Source of the DNA: Ciona savignyi | Taxonomy: Eukaryota; Chordata; Ascidiacea; Phlebobranchia; Cionidae | Assembly (NCBI GenBank): GCA_000149265.1 | Contig: CH003001.1 | Location: 451,558 to 515,557 of the forward strand | Length of the DNA stretch: 64,000 nucleotides | Reading direction: 5' to 3' | Shown here: positions 47,994 to 58,600 of the stretch, one piece after another | Position numbering within the stretch: the first letter of the stretch is position 1 | Layout: each line of letters opens with the position of its first letter | Program-made: the position numbers and the translations under genes | The notes under the pieces: model-generated | What the model was told of the DNA's origin: nothing | Databases searched by the model: none | What the model saw: only the letters and a program-made list of their open reading frames with translations

Positions 47994-50900
47994 GATACTG
48001 TAAAACTTCAAATGACGATAAAAATCGCAACAACTGAGGACAACCACACGATCTCGTCAGTATTTATACCGATGATCTTTTTACCTTTTTTCCAGTGATG
48101 TATGAAGTAATAATATAAAACGCGACGTGAAACTAAATGTCAAATGAACTAGATCTATTTTACACTTAAATATTTTTTGTTTAGTTATGTTATATTTACC
48201 TTTAGTTTGTATAAACGTTACCTTTTGTTTGTGTTTTGTTTTGCACTAATAACCACCATTAACACTAAAAACTTAAAATCGATCATTTTTGACGATCATC
48301 ACTGATACTATGTGGTCAGTCAACCGGAAAGGCCAAAACAATGTTTTTTCCCGCGGAATTATAAAAGTTTAGTTAATTAATATGTTTACTGATTTTTAAA
48401 GCTTTAAAAAGAGAAACAAGGTGTATTACCATCTAACTTGATTAAAAAAAAGGATTCTGCTATAAAGAGATATATTTTTTGCAGGTAGAGTTTTACTGTA
48501 TTAGATTTGTAGATTGTTGATAAGCTTACCTGTTTAATTGTTGGTTAGTGAAAGATTTTTAGACCACTTGTCTCTACAAAATGGATATAGTTAACAAACA
48601 ATACTCCGAACCATAAAAATTCAGCTTATTATGGTAAGTTTTTGTTCTGACCAGTTGGTTTTACATGTAACGCGTCGGACCTTTAGCAGAATAATGATGT
48701 GATCAAAACCAGACCCAAGCTTAGTCAGCTATCTCTTTGTGCAGGGCAATTAGTGGACATAATCGTATTTCAGTGGATTAATAAATAAATCAAATAAAAA
48801 CTAGAATGTATTTAACATATTCAACAACCTGTGATAGCTATTACCCCTATGACGAATCTCATGATTAAATGTGTTATCACTCCCTCCTTTCTCATCCTGG
48901 GAATAGCCTTCTATATATTTTTATAAATATATATTTAGCAAGATGTTTTTAAATCATTTTAATTGTAGTGCAATAATTCAAAATGCTCTATGTTACTTAG
49001 AAAAACATAAATGAGAACTTTAAACTCGAACAAACTAGTGGTAAGTTCATTTACAAGTTAGATCTGTTGTCTACTAAAAAGTGGAGCTAAATTTAAATAG
49101 GTATGATTATGTCTAATGTAACTTAAAATAACTCAATTTATACAAAGTCATGATGCATGGAATAATCACAGTTATGGATCGTCTTGTCATCAATATGATA
49201 GCTGCCAGGAAAATAACATTAAGTTATGAGACAAAATGTTACACTCTGACATATTAAACTGCTTTTGGCGTTCATTTTATAATTGTTCTAGGAAAGGTGA
49301 TTAATTGTATTTTGAAAATTTTAACCCGATTAAGAGTATAACAGATATGAGAAGACAATCTAGACATTTAAATAGTTTCTTAGTATGTTGATTTACTAGC
49401 CATGCATTAGCATCAGCAGTTGTTAAAAGTTTAGGCACAGGAAAGACAGGAATGCTAAAGCATGATTTGCCTGGCGTTTGTTGTTGGGGCCAGCTAAGAA
49501 TGTAGGGACACCCTATGAAACTATTATAAAATTAATGTATAAAAAATCTACTCAGATGATGATGGTAGCCTCCCATCAGCTGGAGTTTTCCATTAATCTA
49601 AGGTCACCCTGGACAATCAAGTATAACTTTCTTTCAGTTGGCCATCATGTTGGAAGCTTCAAGCTTGACAATGTAACTTAATGTGCCCTAAACCAGTCTT
49701 GATGACCTTTGTATTAAAACACAGGCTTTTCATTGTTACTTATTAACGTTTAAGTGACACAATAGAGCAACCAGTGATGTCCATTTGTGCTGAAGCAAGC
49801 TCTGGTGGAGGTAAAGAGTCTATATCTTCAAAAACTGCAAACTGCAGGCAGAAGCAGTCTGCCTGAAAATTTGATGATTGTTTCCCTTACAAGTTCAGTA
49901 AGAATGTGATCTCTCAAAGGGTCCTGCCACAGAGCTTGACCTTATCCATACCAGCTCTTAAAAACCCTGTAGCGCTGTAGGATAAAGGTGTGGTGACCAC
50001 CGGGCTTTGGCTTGATTTTGGTTTGGCCCAGCCTTTGCCAAGGGCTTTACGCTCCTTAAGTATATTCTATAGGTTGTCTAATTGTCTTTATGATCTTTCT
50101 TATGTCGTTATTTCTTAGATAATGATTTTACCACCCAACCTGGTTAGCATAATGGCTAATCAGCCAATAAAGCAGAATATTATTCAGGATTAATGTCTGT
50201 GTTTGTTGGAAACAAGTGAAGGATAGTATTTATAATAGGACATCTTAGCACATTTAACTTCTTTGGTATATTTCTTCTCTCATCTACACTGAATAACTTC
50301 TGAGCTAAGTGTTAAATGGAGGCCTTAAAATGAGAAGCAAGAGCCTTGTGTCGAATTAACTTAACAAATGTCTTTCCTCTCAATGTTTTTTTAATCATAC
50401 CGGAATTGAATTGTGAGTAAAAGTAAGCTTTGTCTACCAGAATTCTTACTTTTTTTATTTTTGCAAGCCACATGCTTGGATCTTAACAGCAATTCACAAG
50501 GATTGAACACGAAATATATCTTTAAAATGCAAATGGTGCTCCCGCACTCGAGTGTACAAGAGTACCATACATTCTGATAAACATGGTTAGTGTCACAAAT
50601 TTCTTTAAAGTAAACAATGCCGGCTAATTATACTAGTACATTTGATACACACAACCATAACATATGGTTCAATGTATTGCTTTGACTTTGATCAGTTTGC
50701 TTTCACTTAAGATAGGATTAAACTTATATTCAGGAACATATTAAGTGTTTTCACATCTTTCAAACGGTCAAAAGGCCAGACAGATTGTATTCTACAAAAA
50801 GGTTGATTCTTAAGATCTCTATACTACATTTGTTGTAAGTTATGCAGGAGTAAACTATCTGTACTTTCTATTTTTACCTCTCTTTTAGTTAGCTTTCACA

Positions 50901-51835
50901 AGTAAAGCCCTCATATGTTATAGGTCTGTGCAAGCCTATGTTTTTTGGGTAATTGGTGTGCCACAAAATAGACAATGTGTTTGTGACTCTTTATTTTTTG
51001 GCAGGTTTTTTTTTGTTAGCTTACACACTATGCATACAATAATGATGGCTGGTAGAGTACTCTTGCTTGACTAAGGGGAATATAATTGTTAAGTGGCAAA
51101 CAGGTGACGTTGTTAATGTTATGTAAGTACTGTATTGCTAACCTTAGCTTTGTGAAGGCTTTAAACTAGCAAAATCTAGTTTATGACATAAGACACTTAG
51201 CAGACATCACTTAAACTGATCAATTAAATAGTGGGAAGGTTTCAATGTTATACACGACACTGCAATATCTCAGGTAACATGACCGTCAAATTGGATCATT
51301 AAACCAGACTTACCCATAGGCCATGATATAAGTGAAACACACCCATCTATGACTTAGTGTCAGATATTTGTTAAGATGTAAACACTTAACAGTCAATCTA
51401 CTACATTTTTACTGTGTGTATCTCTTGATGTACTAATGGAAGACCTAAGCCTTGTTATCCCGGAGCATAACCATTGGCAGACAAAAATCCAGACCACAAA
51501 CAATTCATTGAGCATCCATAAAACTAGCCAAGCCTACGCCTGTAGCAAAATATCTATACAATCTTTCATACCATTTACCACTTATAATGTTAAAAATCAA
51601 TTTTGTTTATATTTTTTTTGGATTTATGTGCATCCTAATATACATCATCACGGAACAATATAAACTATAAGCAAATATCGATAACTAGTTACGAGCACAA
51701 AACATTATAATATCGAACTACACACATTTTTTAAGCAGTGTATGGTGAAAAAGCAAAAATAAATTGGATTATTGGCTTGAAGGTCATAAATTATAAACCA
51801 AAATAATCATTTTTTATGTATGTATGTATATACAC
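47994..51835. other. Gap between SHMT and TSG101, no gene seen
   Basis: About 3.8 kb, AT-rich. The first few hundred bases should hold the SHMT promoter (minus strand). A degenerate SINE piece sits near 51190-51320. Short ORFs at 49478-49681 and 51436-51663 show no domain, codon pattern or splice context that I trust. Confidence 0.55.
51190..51320 (+). mobile_element. SINE fragment, degenerate
   Basis: GACACTTAGCAGACATCAC, then TTATACACGACACTGCAATA and a CTCAGGTAACATGACCGTCA remnant, in family order. Confidence 0.5.
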
Positions 51836-53098
51836 TTAATATATATTTGCTAATCCAGCAGACTTTCGAGCTTTTTGGATCATTGCACGTAGCATGAACT
51901 GCTCACGAGATAACGAACGAACATGCTTAAGAAACGTGTCCACATCTATTACATCTTTTCGAAGTGCCTCTCCAAGGTAGTATATTGTGTCTTCCAATGC
52001 TTGTTCTTCAGCAAACGCTGCCACTACTTGTCTATACACAGGGGTGGTGGCCATAACAACATCATCAACATCTAAATCATCCTGTTTTTGTGTTATTTGC
52101 TCAATTTCCTTTACAGCTTCTTCATTTTTCTGTTGTAGAATGATTAAATTCGTATCTGCTTGTTCTGTTTCTTTCTGGAGTCTTTTAATGATAGTGTCCA
52201 CTTTATCGCTGCCTGTTTTTAATTCAGTTTCAGTCTGCTTAAGCAGTGCCATTTCTGATTCAGCCTGAGAGATTGTATCTTTTAGTCGGCGCTTCAGTTT
52301 GTCGTTGACAGCAGACCGCAGTGATGCTTTGATCATATCTTCATCAATGCTGGAGTCTTTAGTTTGCATCTGCTGTGTCACATTCGGTTGGTGCGGTTGT
52401 GGTGGATAAGGGGAGGAGTTAGCCGATGGGTACCCTGGTTGAGGATAAGCTGGGGGATATGCCGGAGATGTTGTTACTGGGTATGGGGTATTTTGTGGAG
52501 GCACAGGTGGATAAGGCGTCCTTGCATTAGGTTGGTAATTTGTGGTTGGTGGGCCTTGAGCTGAATATCCTGGAGTAGGATACGGGGTGGTGTTTTGCAT
52601 GGGGTATGGTGTTGGTCTTGGTGGTGGGGGCCGTGAAGGACCAGTTGGCTTCGCAAAAACAGGTGGTTGTTCTCCAAACATTACAGATAATACCTGTACA
52701 AGGCCTATCAAGTTGTGGCTTCCAGATCGCCACTCATTGAGATATGGCAAATAAACACGTCCATTTGCATCTACATGCTTACCCTGTCGTACCTGCATGT
52801 CACTTGTGGGTTTTACAAAACACAGTGGTGGAAGTTGAGGGTGAGCTTCTTGAAGCCAAATTGCAATTGGAATATTATAGGTTGTTCCTTTATAGTTAAC
52901 AGGAATAGTCCCATTTAGGCTGATTAGGTTTTTGCTCGATCCATCATTATAAATAAATCGGTCAACAGTTGGCTTCAGGTCCTTATAATGGTGCATTAAA
53001 TTGAGTGCATCTTGCTTGGCCTTTTCCATTTGGCTATACTTCCCCTGCATATTTGATTTAAGGAATTGTCCATACTGTTGGTGTGCCATTCTAGACAT
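51836..53098 (-). CDS. TSG101: TSG101, ESCRT-I subunit (single exon)
   Basis: ESCRT-I component that binds ubiquitinated cargo and P[TS]AP motifs for multivesicular-body sorting and abscission (family knowledge). 420 residues in one uninterrupted exon. The UEV domain spans about 5-150 (NDGSSKNLISLNGTIPVNYK, YNIPIAIWL, then GKHVDANGRVYLPYLNEW). As in the family, a Tyr replaces the E2 catalytic Cys. A Pro/Tyr-rich linker of about 85 residues follows, then a coiled coil (about 245-340) and the C-terminal steadiness box (EDTIYYLGEALRKDVIDVDT, ending QKARKSAGLANIY). The PTAP found in human just before the steadiness box reads ATTP here. The third codon after ATG 53098 is followed by a second Met at residue 4; TCTAG just before it could be a splice or leader acceptor, making residue 4 the real start. 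Confidence 0.95.
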   Translation of the reverse strand: MSRMAHQQYGQFLKSNMQGKYSQMEKAKQDALNLMHHYKDLKPTVDRFIYNDGSSKNLISLNGTIPVNYKGTTYNIPIAIWLQEAHPQLPPLCFVKPTSDMQVRQGKHVDANGRVYLPYLNEWRSGSHNLIGLVQVLSVMFGEQPPVFAKPTGPSRPPPPRPTPYPMQNTTPYPTPGYSAQGPPTTNYQPNARTPYPPVPPQNTPYPVTTSPAYPPAYPQPGYPSANSSPYPPQPHQPNVTQQMQTKDSSIDEDMIKASLRSAVNDKLKRRLKDTISQAESEMALLKQTETELKTGSDKVDTIIKRLQKETEQADTNLIILQQKNEEAVKEIEQITQKQDDLDVDDVVMATTPVYRQVVAAFAEEQALEDTIYYLGEALRKDVIDVDTFLKHVRSLSREQFMLRAMIQKARKSAGLANIY

Positions 53099-53204
53099 AA
53101 CATGCAGTTATTTACCAGTCTTATTCTTGTAGAGAATATTTTCTGTTAACAAAAACCATATTAAAAATAAACTGATTAATGAATACCAAGAAGTCCGCAG
53201 GCAG

Positions 53205-53300
53205 CTAATAAGATAATCAGCCACTGGATACACAGTTATGTTCCTGGGCAAAGCACTTACTGAATATTGCCTTAACCCACTTGATTAAAGCATGAAGTAC
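53205..53300 (+). mobile_element. SINE fragment, degenerate
   Basis: AGCCACTGGATACACAGTTATGT-like body with TGGGCAAAGCACTTACTGAA and CCTTAACCCACTTGATTAAA. Confidence 0.45.
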
Positions 53301-54718
53301 AAAAACAAAATAAACGTGACAATCAGATAGATTGTGTGAGTGTGGTAATTTTTTTTTACATGGGATGAAACATTAATATACTATTTTAAACTAATAAGTT
53401 AAAAAACCACAAACTGTTATGTTATCTTTGCAGAAATCAGTGTAGGCAGTTTTTAATCAACATTATTGGACAACCTATGGTGCAGTTGGTATTGCAGTGT
53501 GTTGAATGTAATAGCAAATGTTTACAGTTTTCATTCAACTGGTGAAATCAAGCGTTTGATAATTCCTGATGCTCAAGTACCAATCAGCGAGAGTTTTTTT
53601 TTGTTATCCTAATAACATTTTACTGGACTCAATACCACTTGGCTCCCTAGTTTACTGTCTGATAATATATATTTAAGGTTTAAAACATATATTTCTAAGT
53701 AACTAAAAAAATATAAACTGCATTGTGGAAATATTGTGTTCTTTATGATAATCAGTCCTGTTTTACGTGAAACGAAAAAAACTACCACTACATACAGCTG
53801 CTGTAATGATACTATTTTAGAAAAAAAGTAACAACACTAGAAAAAAACAATGCATGGGCTTGGGCGTACTTTTATCCATTGTTTACCGAAGACATTGTGA
53901 CAGAATCGTCAGGTTTGATACGGCAAGAATTGCGCCACAATCGTAAAATATATACGTAATAGTATATCTATGGTGAAATCAGAATTTAAGGGTAAACTAT
54001 GTAAGAAATAATACATTCATAATATGGTTCAAACGTTAAGCTTGCTGGAAAAGAATCACATTAAAAAGTCTCTAAAAATTTCCACAGTACCGTTTTTTCC
54101 AAAGGTGAAACTTAAAACTTTCCGGACAAAGCGAAATGTCCGAAACACCCAAATTAAATTTAATATATTCGCGCTTAAGTGTAATATTATATATATACTG
54201 TATATCAATGTAAAGTTTCTACGGGTACCACGAACATTAAACTTATAATACTATGCAACATTCTCTGTACTTGTTGCCTTACCGTATCACTTTTACGTAC
54301 CGTATTATGACGTCATTTTTTTGCCGCGAGATGATGGATTTTTTTATATAGAGATTTGAGAACAATGTTTTTTTATGTGGACTAAAGATGTATTTTTGAT
54401 TTCCTTTTGATGTGGACTTCCTGTAGTTTATTAAAATGGGCAGGATTTAATGAACTGCGGTATGACATAAGCATAGGCCTAAGCGCATAATGTAAAATAG
54501 GCTTGGTAATAGCAAAATCGAGACTACATTGTATTACGGTCGGAAGGCCAACTATAACTATACCCAAGCATGTTTTTATACAATTTTTTTTAACAATTCC
54601 ATGCGTGAAATTCATGACTGGAAACTTACTCTGTAAAAAAACTGATAACCAATTTTAACATTTTAAATAAGAACCTTATTTATTAATGGGTTTGTGTCTG
54701 TTTATTAAGTCCAATAAG

Positions 54719-54975
54719 AATAGGATAGAATATTCATGTTTATTTCCGTGAATGGGAAAAGGCAATTGCCAGATCACCTCCGCCCACCGTCGCGTTAACA
54801 GAGCTATTGTAGTGTGTTGTGTAATCGAGACATTCTTTTAATTTGGTAGAACCCATTAATCCACTATGTTTAGCCAAAGTGCGATGCCCAAGGACACAAC
54901 CGACTAGCTAGCAACCAGTTTGGGACCTGCAACCTTTCGATTGAAAGGCCACACACTTAACCGGCGGGACTCAGT
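54719..54975 (-). mobile_element. tRNA-derived SINE, near full length
   Basis: Reverse copy with AATAGGATAGAATATTCATG, GCCCACCGTCGCGTTAACAG, TGCCCAAGGACACAACCGAC and a head ending TTAACCGGCGGGACTCAG. Between TSG101 and CC2D1. Confidence 0.87.
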
Positions 54976-55217
54976 CGATGAAAGCAACGGTGGCCTGCAG
55001 ATAAGGATGTCCTAACTTTAAAAGCATTGCAAATATAACAAAAATACAATCAAAACTTTCCCCAAAAAATTATTGAGCTCAGTAACCTTGTGTTGTCCCG
55101 TTTAGTCTGATAAAACATGATTATTTTGTACTATAGTATGATCAATATTATTATCATTTAAAACATGTGGCAATTGATCCGACAGCCTCTTTGTAAGCAC
55201 CTGGTGTTCTTGTTGAC

Positions 55218-55499
55218 ATCTAGGATATTTGTATTTGATGGAAAAACCAAGGGGGTTAACACATGGGCAATTGGCAGATTACCTTGGCGCCTACTGTCGG
55301 GTTACCGGAGCTATTGCAGTGTGTTGTGTAGAATTCATGTTCCTTCAATTTAGTAGAACCCAATATTCCGCCGAGTTTAGACAATGTTCTTTTAGTGCCC
55401 TTACCCAAGGAAACAACACGACTAGCTAATGACCGGTTTCGAGCCTGCAAACCTTCTGCTGAAAAGCAACGCAGTACCCCACTAGACTAATCCGTCAGA
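55218..55499 (-). mobile_element. tRNA-derived SINE immediately upstream of CC2D1
   Basis: Reverse copy with GGAAAAACCAAGGGGGTTAA, GAGCTATTGCAGTGTGTTGT and a head ending CACTAGACTAATCCGTCAGAC. Its Pol III-like head is about 120 bp from the CC2D1 start codon and would fire away from that gene. Confidence 0.87.
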
Positions 55500-55618
55500 C
55501 ATATGCTTTTAATTGTTTCTTTCAATTTCATTTGTAGCTCAAAGTTTATTCTTCATACTGCAAACAAAATACCAAATTAACTGTCTATTTGGATTTATGC
55601 AATCTCAGTTGATAAGTT

Positions 55619-58600
55619 ATGCCACGAAGCAAGAAAGAACGAAATAATGTGTTAGATATGGTAAGATTTACCTTTTTTTATCCAGATTACTGTTTTAACA
55701 CTCCTGCAATAGTTCAGTACGAGTGTAAAAGACAATATACGGTACCTTATTTGGTGATCTGATCTTTCTATTCTTAAACATTTTATGTTTAAACTAAGCA
55801 AGAAGGTATCCCTAACAGAATATCGATATATATACCAACTTGAAATTCTTTCAAATAAGGTTCGTTTTTTAATCCTAATTTATTCTGAGGTCCATTTGTC
55901 CCCACACACCAGTATTGAATTAACAAATTAATCCACAGATGGGATATGGTGGGGGTGGATCAGATGATGATGGTGATGCCGATTTTGAAGCAGAACTTGC
56001 CGCAATGATTGGAGGTGGAGGGCCAAAAAAGCCAGCAAAGAAGCCTGCACCAAAATGTAATTACCTTTTTAATAAATGGATTAAATAAGATACTATTTTA
56101 TATATGAAGCAAACTTTTTTATATTTTTTACCTATTTGTTTACTGGATCCAAGCGACATGACTTAACGTAGGACACAAACTTTAAACCTGAAGTTGTTTT
56201 TTTTTTCCCACAACATTTCGGCTAAGGGTCCGCCACACTTCCACTTAGCCAACTGGTCAAAGTAAATTTGATTTGTAATATGTTTCGGCTATAAAATAAA
56301 AGCATAAGAAAATTCATCAACCCTTTTGGATCACTGGATCAAGTAAGCACTCCCTGTAGTGCATTTACCTGAATGCAACCATACAGAAAAATGGCTAGTG
56401 GTTAGAGCAAAGCCTAAAACCTGTGTGCCGTTATTGCCTTGCCAACCTGCTTGCTATGTGACTGGATGAAAAGAGTAAGGATTTTATTTGTCTTGACCGA
56501 AGTAGGCTTGAAACTGGAGTATCCTGATTATACCCCAACTATGTATTCTATACCGAAAAATTCATTGTTTATATAAAGCATACTGTACCTAATTATAATG
56601 CGGTATGTGTACTAATATGTAACACATGCACTTGACCAAGGGCATATCTGCAACCACCATTGAATGAGTGAACCATATGTTCGCTGTTTGAACTGACAAT
56701 AATGAATAATGTGGAAAATTATGTAGTTAACATCGCCTGCATTGCATGTATGTTTTTTGTAACTTGTCAGGTGTGATTTACCTCATGTTAGGACCAGCAA
56801 ATACAAAAAGAGTTAGAAAAAGTACATATTTTAGGCTCATACAATAAAGGCTACAACATCATGTGTTTTAAATATATATCTTCAGTGATAGACTGGTCGA
56901 TAATCGATGCGCAAGTGGCATCCTCCATGAGAGATGTAGATGATGATGACGATGATGTTCTGTCTCCTGAAGATGAAAGTGACCTGATGGTAGATTGTTG
57001 TTTATGTTACATCTAGTTCATAAAACTGGTTAGAAATTTATATACTGGTATTAAAAATAGAAGTTATATGGTACTGAACTAGGTATGGAAATATTATAAA
57101 ATCCCATTTTTGTCTCATTGTTAAAAATGAAAAACTGAATTTTTGCAATATCCTTTATACCCTGGATTAAATTTTGATTAGTCCTCTTAAAGAGTCTGAT
57201 CCACCATGTTATGTGAACAACTTTGTTAAGTTAAATGCTTTAATGGAGGGGCAATAATTAACCTCAAAATTATTAAAACAGATAAATGTGATACACAATA
57301 TTTTGTGATGTAACAGTACGTTATATACCTGATGCTGTTTTTGGTTTTGTGTATAATTAATTAATTATCAATAAAAATGTAGCATCAACATTCTTATGAT
57401 TACAACTGTCTTTATAGTCGGAACTCAACGGTCTAATAGAAGAAGATGAACCTGCTCTATTAAAGCCTGCTGCTCCAAACAGAAGGGACCGATCTCCAAG
57501 TCCTCAGCCACAAAGACCTGGGGATATGGTTGATGAACTGAAGTCAAGGAAAACAATGTATGAAACAGCGATTAAGAATGCACAAAGCAAAGGGGAATCT
57601 GCAAAGGTTAGAATAATGGTGATAAGTTAATGTTAGGTGGACAAGGGTAAGTGTTCTTTCTTGTAAGGTCAAATTCTAGTTTAATCAGCTATGGTACTAA
57701 AAATTAATCAGAGTATTCTCTATTTTTGGATGCACAACTGCAGCTTTTTTTAAATAGCTTAATTAAACCCTTGTAACAGTACAGCTTCAGTTGTTCTTTT
57801 TTCCATCATGGCACCGTACATAAATATAATTTTTTTGTTTATTAGTTTAATTTTCATTTTAAATAGGCATACTTTTTGTTATATAATGCTCTACTGCTGT
57901 CAGGTGAGAAGATTACAACGAGGAATAAAGACAATCGACACTTTGCTACGCTCAGCAAAACTTGGGAAGTCGATTAATGAAGCAGATATTCCCCCTGTTG
58001 TTGCCACTGGTCAACCACCCTCGCAAACATCCACTTCACCCCCAGAAATCCCAATTTCAGAGGTTGATTTACGACCAAAGGAAACTTCGCCGACCCCAAC
58101 AGTACCCACCAAAATAATGAGATCCAGTTCATCACCCGTCAAAGCGGCCCCAATAGTTGAAATATCTCCAGCAACTACAAACGAGGTAAAAATTGACCAG
58201 GAGACAGTCAAGCTTCTTGAAGAAAGAAAGGACGAATACAAGTCAGCTGCCATCCAAGCAAAACGTGCTGGCGATAAAGAAAAGGCAATCAACTATTTCC
58301 ATGGCATAAAGGTAATTTTTGGCTGCAAATCATTATACTTTCTAATGTAACCCTTATTGTTTTATCTAAAGTTTTTTTGTTATTAAAAACCATGTGTCCA
58401 AATGAATAAAATGTCTAGATTCAATCGGCTCTTTGCTCTAATGCTCTGACCCATATTCTATGGAGGTTATGTCACTGAGAAATGCACTTACCAGATTTGC
58501 TACAATTCTTCTGATTTAGAAACATGGAACAACTTGTTTTTAATTAAACAAAGCCAAAATAATTACTAAAATATAAATTGTGCATACTTTTCGGCTAAAT

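Larger units (their letters stand above)
53099..55618. promoter_or_regulatory. Divergent upstream region of TSG101 and CC2D1
   Basis: About 2.5 kb between two head-to-head genes. It contains two well-preserved reverse-orientation SINEs (54719-54975 and 55218-55499) and a degenerate one near 53205. No coding region. Shared regulation is inferred only from orientation. Confidence 0.45.

Noticed and set aside
52364-52564. Trp-rich plus-strand ORF
   Set aside because: Antisense reading of the TSG101 proline-rich linker.
57808-57903. Hydrophobic N-terminal extension of the CC2D1 exon (looks like a signal peptide)
   Set aside because: It is intron sequence read through in frame; the acceptor at 57903 and phase match place the exon start at 57904.
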